Under the pieces are notes generated by a model. That model ran no database searches. It had not been told where the DNA came from and was given only the letters and a program-made list of their open reading frames with translations. 5,976 nt of DNA from contig DCIM01000018.1 of the NCBI GenBank assembly GCA_002316005.1, forward strand, positions 1,430-7,405, given 5' to 3'. This DNA is from Prevotellaceae bacterium UBA1726. GTDB taxonomy: Bacteria; Bacteroidota; Bacteroidia; Bacteroidales; Bacteroidaceae. Positions within the stretch are counted from its first letter, which is position 1. The number at the start of each line of letters is the position of its first letter. The translations under genes and the position numbers were made by a program. Positions 1 to 3,710 of this stretch are shown one piece after another.

Positions 1-1
1 A

Positions 2-199
2 GCATATAACATCGGTAGCAAGAAGCTGCTCAAGAAGCACTTCAAGCGCCTGTCGCACGGTCGCCTCTCGTGGACAAAGGATGAGGTTCGCCTCAGCATC
101 CACATCGACCGCAAGGAGGATGGCGTGAATCCGGTTGTCGTCATCTGCCAGGATGCAACAGATGCATCGAAGGTAAACCTTTCAACAGAGGAGGATTAG
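2..199 (+). CDS. C-terminal end of an unrecognised protein (5' truncated by window)
   Basis: An open frame enters from the left edge and ends at TAG 197-199, giving 65 visible residues. I do not recognise the family. The visible part begins with a strongly basic stretch (KKLLKKHFKRL), continues with two segments that alternate polar and hydrophobic residues like beta strands (EVRLSIHID and NPVVVICQD), and ends in a short acidic tail (STEED). The stop codon lies only 2 nt before the GTG start of the primase-like gene, so the two are probably co-transcribed and translationally coupled. In Bacteroidales the gene before a VirE_N/DUF3987 protein is often a small DNA-binding protein. The basic stretch would fit that, but it does not look like the HU-like or DUF4248 proteins I know, so no function is assigned. 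That the frame is real is supported by its codon choice, which matches the next gene, and by the tight junction. Confidence 0.6.
   Translation, partial: AYNIGSKKLLKKHFKRLSHGRLSWTKDEVRLSIHIDRKEDGVNPVVVICQDATDASKVNLSTEED
187..194 (+). promoter_or_regulatory. Strong Shine-Dalgarno sequence before the GTG start of the primase-like gene
   Basis: AGAGGAGG lies inside the last codons of the preceding gene, 7 nt before GTG 202. It is a near-perfect anti-16S match, which is unusual in Bacteroidetes, where leaders are generally A-rich and lack this motif. It supports GTG 202 as the start rather than ATG 223. Because it also encodes Glu-Glu of the upstream protein, its presence could be coincidental. 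Confidence 0.5.
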
Positions 200-201
200 G
201 C

Positions 202-2523
202 GTGAGTTGCTATTTGATAGAAATGGAGAATGGGGCGAAGGTAATGCGCCCTGTTCTCACCCGCCAGAAGTACCTTGAACTGCGCCAGTTGGCCGTACAT
301 AAGAACTATGTCTCGCGTGTTCGCCAAGGCGATGCAGACGCAAAGAAGCGCCTCCTGCAGTTCAACTACTCGTGCATACCAGGCGAAGACAAGAAACTCA
401 AGGGTTGCACTCAAATGAGTTCTTCCGTTGGCATGGATGTTGACCACATTGCGCCAGAGAAGATGAGCGAGGTTGCCGAGAACATTCTCAGCAAGAAGGA
501 TGAAATCGGTTTGCTTATGCTTGAGCGCTCTGTTCGTGGCGAGGGTTATCATCTTGTTTTCAAGCGTGATGTGACTCTCTCGCAAGAGGATAACCTCAAG
601 CGTGTTTCGGATATTCTCGGTGTTGAGTATGACAAAGGTGCAAAAGACATCACTCGCGTATTCTTTGCGACTACCGACAGCGAAGAGGATTTGCTTTACC
701 TTGACGATGAACTTTTCAGACTCACCCCCTGCCCCTCTCATAAAGAGAGGGGAGTAGAAACTCCTACCAGCCAAAGCATTTTACTCCCTTGCCCCGCAGA
801 AACCTCGGAGGGGAAAGGGCTGGGGAAAGGGGCTTCCCCTCAGTCTCTTAAGGCATTCGACCTCTGCTGCAAGCAGGCCGACCTTGATCCCGACACTATG
901 GACATCTGGGGCGAGCATAACTGGCATACAAACCTGATGTCGGTGTTGTCGGTTGGTTTGCCAAAACTGATGAGCAAGAATCAGTTGTTTGCCGTAGTTC
1001 GTGAGAAACTTCCTAATTACTCGCAGACGAAGGACTGCCAGACTCTCATAGATTATTTCTATGAGAAGTACACAGCCGACAAGGGTTTTATGAGCGTTGC
1101 ACTACGCAACATCAATGCTCAGGCACAGAAGGAAGGCCTCAACGAGGAGACGGAGGACGACAAAGATCTTCAGGAACTCTCGCAAGGCTGGAATCCTCCT
1201 GAAGTGCCAAAGAAGATACCTCGCATAATGGATTTGCTTGCACGCAACTACGATCCTCGCTTTCGCCAGATGCTTCTGCTCTCCGCACTCCCTGTTCTCT
1301 CGGCTCACGCTTCCCACTTCCGTGCAACCTACCTTTCGGGTGCTATTATAGGCCCTCAGCAATTTGTGGCTGTGATAGGCGGCTCTGGAAAGGGCAAGGG
1401 TAATGCAACAAAACTCTATAATGAAATGATAGAGTTCACGCTGAAGAATCACGATGACAACGAGTGGGAGAAGGTGAGAGTCAACACCGAGTTGCGCGAC
1501 CAGAAGGCTAACGCAAAGGACCGTCCTCCGAAGTATCACCCTAAGATTCGACTGTTTGAGACGACATCGAAATCGAGTATCCTCGAATTGCAGACAAATC
1601 TCGGCAAGAACGGAATGTTGTTGGGGCAGTTTAGTGAGGTTGACGGATTGTCGAGTGCCACTCGTTCAGCATTTAGCGATATTTCAGTGCTTCTGCGTAA
1701 GGCGTGGGATATGGACTGGCATCGGCAGTTCTATATGTCAGACTCAACTTGCAATACATATTGCCAGATGAGCATAAGTCTCCTTATGGCAGGAACAGTA
1801 AAAGCAATGCTTGAGCGAATGTTCAGCGACAGCAACTGCGAGGGAGGACTTATGCAGAGGTGTATCCCGGTTTTGGTGCCAGAGTCGAAGCGAACTTTCC
1901 GACCACCGAAGATTAATTATCTGAACGAAGAGGAAAAGAAGGAACGCGATGCTTTGATACTCGACCTTTACCAGAAAGACCTTTCGCTTGGTGACAGCAC
2001 TTTCCTGCTCGACACACCAATGACGAATAAGGCCATCGGCGAATGGTTCGACTCGCTGGAGATGCGTTACAATGATGGTGAGTTGTCGGAGGCAGAAGCA
2101 GATTTGTCGCATCGTTGTGGTGAGTTTATTCTTCGTGCTGCCATACCGCTGATTGCCCTCTATGGCAAGGAGACAAAGGAGATTGTTGACTTTGCCCGCT
2201 GGGTTGGAGAATCGGCTCATTACACAATGTGCCACATCTTCGGACATCGTGTGCAGAAGGACATCAACACTTCCAACGAACTCCTGTCGGAACATCTTGA
2301 CGGCAGAAAGACAGCAGAGCCTTTGCTTGACAAGTTGCCAGATGTGTTCACTGTTAAAGAATTCAAGGAACAGCGTGTCAAGGCAGGACAAAGTTCTGAA
2401 GTAAGAATGTTGCTCTCTCGCTACTGCAAGAATGGCAAACTGGAACGCATTGGCAGAGGTGTTTACAAGAAATGTATCATTGTATCTGTTACAAATAAAG
2501 GTGACTGTACCAGTGATGGTTAA
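202..2523 (+). CDS. VirE_N (BT4734-like) primase / DUF3987 helicase-like protein with C-terminal winged helix
   Basis: This 773-residue protein looks like a fused primase and ATPase of a mobile element. Residues about 60-170 resemble the VirE_N/BT4734-like domain of the archaeo-eukaryotic primase superfamily: D79-V-D81 could be the metal-binding DxD, the GxGxH-type motif ends at H117, and D149 precedes T-R-V-F-F. Residues about 215-310 form a helical linker resembling PriCT modules. Residues about 331-570 match DUF3987, with a P-loop-like GGSGKGKGN (393-401) and a possible Walker B at MLLGQFSEVDG (472-482). Residues about 705-758 read as a winged helix (VFTVKEFK...LLSRYCKNGKLERIGRGVYKK). The P-loop has Gly where Ser/Thr is usual, so ATP hydrolysis is uncertain. 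Residues 174-213 are a foreign-looking, Pro/Gly-rich in-frame insert between the primase and linker regions (listed separately). The start is GTG 202, supported by a strong ribosome-binding site; ATG 223 (Met8) is the alternative. Family assignment is firm; primase activity is inferred from the motifs. Confidence 0.88.
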   Translation: MSCYLIEMENGAKVMRPVLTRQKYLELRQLAVHKNYVSRVRQGDADAKKRLLQFNYSCIPGEDKKLKGCTQMSSSVGMDVDHIAPEKMSEVAENILSKKDEIGLLMLERSVRGEGYHLVFKRDVTLSQEDNLKRVSDILGVEYDKGAKDITRVFFATTDSEEDLLYLDDELFRLTPCPSHKERGVETPTSQSILLPCPAETSEGKGLGKGASPQSLKAFDLCCKQADLDPDTMDIWGEHNWHTNLMSVLSVGLPKLMSKNQLFAVVREKLPNYSQTKDCQTLIDYFYEKYTADKGFMSVALRNINAQAQKEGLNEETEDDKDLQELSQGWNPPEVPKKIPRIMDLLARNYDPRFRQMLLLSALPVLSAHASHFRATYLSGAIIGPQQFVAVIGGSGKGKGNATKLYNEMIEFTLKNHDDNEWEKVRVNTELRDQKANAKDRPPKYHPKIRLFETTSKSSILELQTNLGKNGMLLGQFSEVDGLSSATRSAFSDISVLLRKAWDMDWHRQFYMSDSTCNTYCQMSISLLMAGTVKAMLERMFSDSNCEGGLMQRCIPVLVPESKRTFRPPKINYLNEEEKKERDALILDLYQKDLSLGDSTFLLDTPMTNKAIGEWFDSLEMRYNDGELSEAEADLSHRCGEFILRAAIPLIALYGKETKEIVDFARWVGESAHYTMCHIFGHRVQKDINTSNELLSEHLDGRKTAEPLLDKLPDVFTVKEFKEQRVKAGQSSEVRMLLSRYCKNGKLERIGRGVYKKCIIVSVTNKGDCTSDG
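721..840 (+). repeat. In-frame GC-rich palindromic insert in the primase-like gene (about 120 nt, 40 codons)
   Basis: The stretch is C-rich then G-rich, unlike the flanking coding sequence, and encodes a low-complexity Pro/Gly/Ser/Lys segment. It holds three hairpins. CCCCTCTC (732-739) pairs perfectly with GAGAGGGG (745-752) across a 5-nt loop. CCCTTGCCCC (786-795) pairs with GGGGAAAGGG (810-819) with one mismatch and a 14-nt loop. AGGGG (828-832) pairs with CCCCT (836-840). The two larger hairpins look like two copies of one palindromic unit. The encoded wording (LTPCPSHKERG and GKGLGKGAS) is of a kind I recognise from interspersed repeats of Bacteroidales, often translated by accident inside genes. 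Boundaries are set by composition and are approximate. Confidence 0.75.
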
Positions 2524-2524
2524 G

Positions 2525-2546
2525 GGTTTAAGGTTTATAGGTTATG
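2525..2546 (+). repeat. Short degenerate tandem repeat (GGTTTA type) in the gap before the DUF5675 gene
   Basis: Three units, GGTTTA at 2525, GGTTTA at 2532 and GGTTAT at 2540, follow each other at 7-8 nt intervals and fill the whole 20-nt gap between the primase-like gene and the DUF5675 gene. The third unit runs into the ATG. The unit resembles the reverse complement of the TTAACC array at 3668-3707. With only three imperfect copies this is weak on its own, but it gains weight from the two similar arrays in the following gaps. Confidence 0.5.
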
Positions 2547-3098
2547 AAAATATATCTGAATCGAACACGCACCCGTCAGCTGACAACTGACGGTGTGCTC
2601 CTCTCCTCGAACGGAGTGCGTATCTGCGACACCGCTGAACACACGCCAACAATGCTTCCTGCGGGGGTATATAAGGTGAAGTTTAAGCATCATAGGAAGT
2701 ATATGCACAGAGCCCCCCACTTAACCCCTAACCCCGGCTCCGCCTCCCCTTCTTTCTCCGCTGGCGCTATGAAAGCGGCAAAGCCGAGCGCCCCCGTAAT
2801 TGGGAAGGGTGCAGAAATGCCAGGAGTAACCAACGCCCTTGCCCATAACGAAGTGGACGGGGAAGCTTTTGTCGAAGGGCAAAATGCCGAGACATCGCAA
2901 AGCGATGTGGGGATAGGGGCTGCTTTTATGATACATGGCAATGGTGTTCACGCGAGGGATTTCGGCACGACGATAATTGTTGGCGAACATCTGGTGCCTG
3001 GTGTGGTTCTCAACAGCCAGCGATACTTCTGGCAGATAGTGAAGCGTATTGAGAAAGCACTGAAGCGTCGTCACAATGTTGAAATAATCATTCGTTAG
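2544..3098 (+). CDS. DUF5675 family protein carrying a large in-frame insert
   Basis: The 184-residue product starts at ATG 2544, directly after a short repeat-filled gap of 20 nt. Residues 1-56 (start MKIYLNRTRT, then DGVLLSSNGVRICDTAEH and MLPAGVYKV) and residues about 127-184 (FMIHGNGVHARDFGTTIIVG, then a basic helix RIEKALKRRH and a strand VEIIIR) together form what looks like one complete DUF5675 domain of about 115 residues. The family's function is unknown to me; members often sit beside lysis or peptidoglycan-hydrolase genes in phages and mobile elements, which fits the M15 peptidase next door. As I remember the family, the core GN...GCxxxG motif usually has Cys where this protein has Thr143. 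Residues about 57-126 are encoded by a foreign palindromic repeat that splits the domain in the middle (listed separately). Whether the protein still folds is open; the frame has been kept intact, so it is not called a pseudogene here. Confidence 0.75.
   Translation: MKIYLNRTRTRQLTTDGVLLSSNGVRICDTAEHTPTMLPAGVYKVKFKHHRKYMHRAPHLTPNPGSASPSFSAGAMKAAKPSAPVIGKGAEMPGVTNALAHNEVDGEAFVEGQNAETSQSDVGIGAAFMIHGNGVHARDFGTTIIVGEHLVPGVVLNSQRYFWQIVKRIEKALKRRHNVEIIIR
2711..2921 (+). repeat. In-frame GC-rich palindromic insert in the DUF5675 gene (about 210 nt, 70 codons)
   Basis: The segment is bounded by complementary ends AGCCCC (2711-2716) and GGGGCT (2916-2921) and is far richer in G+C than its flanks. It holds a perfect hairpin, ACATCGC (2892-2898) with GCGATGT (2902-2908) around AAA. 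CCGCT (2758-2762) pairs with AGCGG (2774-2778), CCCTTC (2747-2752) with GAAGGG (2804-2809), GCCCTT (2835-2840) with AAGGGC (2875-2880), and TTTTG (2867-2871) with CAAAA (2880-2884). Some of these pairings exclude each other, so alternative folds are possible. Removing 2712-2921 takes out exactly 70 codons and joins the two halves of the DUF5675 domain. The encoded low-complexity peptide resembles nothing in the family. I recognise the sequence type as a repeat dispersed through Bacteroidales genomes, without being able to search for it. Confidence 0.75.
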
Positions 3099-3125
3099 TC
3101 ATTATAGTCATTAGTCAATAGTCAT
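3096..3125 (+). repeat. Tandem TAGTCAT repeat between the DUF5675 and M15 genes
   Basis: Four 7-bp units lie at 3096 (TAGTCAT), 3105 (TAGTCAT), 3112 (TAGTCAA) and 3119 (TAGTCAT). The first unit supplies the TAG stop codon of the DUF5675 gene, and the array fills most of the 42-nt gap. An A-rich leader (3127-3140) then precedes the next ATG. The array reads like a slippage-grown spacer; no factor binding it is known to me. Confidence 0.8.
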
Positions 3126-3126
3126 T

Positions 3127-3140
3127 AAGAAAAAAACAAT
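3127..3140 (+). promoter_or_regulatory. A-rich translation leader of the M15 peptidase gene
   Basis: The 14 nt before ATG 3141 are almost pure A (AAGAAAAAAACAAT) and contain no Shine-Dalgarno motif. A-rich, motif-free leaders are the usual translation-initiation context in Bacteroidetes, which supports both this start codon and the proposed taxonomy. Confidence 0.55.
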
Positions 3141-3587
3141 ATGCAATTAACACCACATTTCAAATTAAGCGAGTTCACTCGCTCGGCAACAGCCTCACGG
3201 TTGGGCATTGACAACACAATCCCAGAGGCGTTGATACCCAATCTTCGCAATCTCTGCGAGCAGGTTCTTGAACCTTTGAGGGTGTATTACGGGCGTCCTA
3301 TCATCATCTCGTCAGGCTATCGCTCTCCACCCTTGAACAAGGCCGTTGGAGGTGTCAGCAACTCACAACATCTTCTTGGTGAAGCCGCTGACATTGCCCC
3401 AAGTCCCCCTATGCAGGGGGATTTAGAGGGTCCGATTCTTGCATTATGGGCGGAATGGATTATGGACAACTGCTGTTTTGACCAGCTCATTATTGAGAGG
3501 GCTCAATCTGCATCGTGGCTTCACGTCTCATGCAAACTCGACAAAAGCCAGAACCGCCAACAAGTATTAGTAATAAACAACAAGTAA
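3141..3587 (+). CDS. M15-family (Peptidase_M15_3) D-Ala-D-Ala carboxypeptidase-like zinc peptidase
   Basis: The 148-residue protein has the layout of the small M15 peptidases that cut D-amino-acid-containing cross-links of peptidoglycan. After the opening LSEFTRSATASRLGI, residues 58-62 (SGYRS) carry the substrate-binding Arg61. H77 (in NSQHLLG) and D84 (in GEAADI) are two predicted zinc ligands, and H128 in WLHVS is the third; E119 in QLIIERA is the likely catalytic acid/base. All expected active-site residues are therefore present. No signal peptide or membrane segment is visible, so export would need lysis or a holin-type partner, as for phage endolysins. It is the last gene of the plus-strand run and is followed by a terminator. 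Residues about 86-98 (APSPPMQGDLEGP) are encoded by a palindromic repeat placed just after zinc ligand D84 (listed separately); most relatives run directly from ADI into the helix before FDQLI. Endolysin-like lysis and cell-wall opening during transfer are both plausible roles. Confidence 0.88.
   Translation: MQLTPHFKLSEFTRSATASRLGIDNTIPEALIPNLRNLCEQVLEPLRVYYGRPIIISSGYRSPPLNKAVGGVSNSQHLLGEAADIAPSPPMQGDLEGPILALWAEWIMDNCCFDQLIIERAQSASWLHVSCKLDKSQNRQQVLVINNK
3397..3434 (+). repeat. In-frame palindromic insert in the M15 peptidase gene (about 38 nt)
   Basis: AAGTCCCCCT (3401-3410) and AGGGGGATTT (3415-3424) form a 10-bp stem, with one G-T wobble, closed by the 4-nt loop ATGC. CCCC just before (3397-3400) and AGAGGG just after (3425-3430) extend the C-rich/G-rich symmetry. 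The 13 encoded residues, APSPPMQGDLEGP, are absent in my memory of the family. The core is a type of GC-rich palindrome that is common as an interspersed repeat in Bacteroidetes. Boundaries are approximate. Confidence 0.75.
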
Positions 3588-3610
3588 TTAACATCAATAG
3601 CCTATGGTAT

Positions 3611-3660
3611 AAAAAAAATGGCGAGGAATCGAAATTCCCCGCCATCTTTTATTGTTTGTT
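3611..3660. terminator. Bidirectional intrinsic terminator between convergent genes
   Basis: The 12-bp stem 3618-3629 with 3634-3645 has one mismatch (A3624 against C3639) and a CGAA tetraloop. It is followed by a T-rich run (CTTTTATTGTTTGTTT) for plus-strand transcripts and preceded by eight A (3611-3618), which become the U tract for minus-strand transcripts. It lies 24 nt after the peptidase stop codon. For the minus-strand repeat-protein gene, the hairpin starts about 65 nt after the stop codon, beyond the TTAACC array, so that array would form part of its 3' untranslated region. Confidence 0.88.
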
Positions 3661-3667
3661 TAAAGAG

Positions 3668-3707
3668 TTAACCTATTAACCTATTAACCTGTTAACCCTT
3701 TAACCTT
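3668..3707. repeat. Five 8-bp TTAACC tandem units
   Basis: TTAACC occurs at 3668, 3676, 3684, 3692 and 3700, an exact 8-bp period, with variable last two bases (TA, TA, TG, CT, TT). The array sits between the terminator and the TAA stop codon (3711-3713 on the minus strand) of the repeat-protein gene. It is too short-period to be a CRISPR and has no spacers. Its reverse complement (GGTTAA units) resembles the degenerate array at 2525-2546. Confidence 0.9.
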
Positions 3708-3710
3708 TTA

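Noticed and set aside
196..774. Long minus-strand open frame opposite the primase-like gene
   Set aside because: It overlaps a clearly conserved domain on the other strand and its product has no recognisable pattern; it is a coding shadow. The same holds for minus-strand frames at 1102-1539 and 1744-2391.
732..819. Hairpins in the primase insert as intrinsic terminators
   Set aside because: No T-run follows any of them and they lie within an intact open reading frame.
2711..2921. DUF5675 gene as a pseudogene broken by the insert
   Set aside because: Frame, start and stop are intact and both domain halves keep their motifs, so inactivation cannot be claimed from sequence alone.
3668..3707. 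CRISPR array or iteron-type origin
   Set aside because: Units are 8 bp with no spacers, so it is not CRISPR. Iterons are usually longer, and the array lies in a convergent 3' region without DnaA-like boxes, so an origin is not supported.
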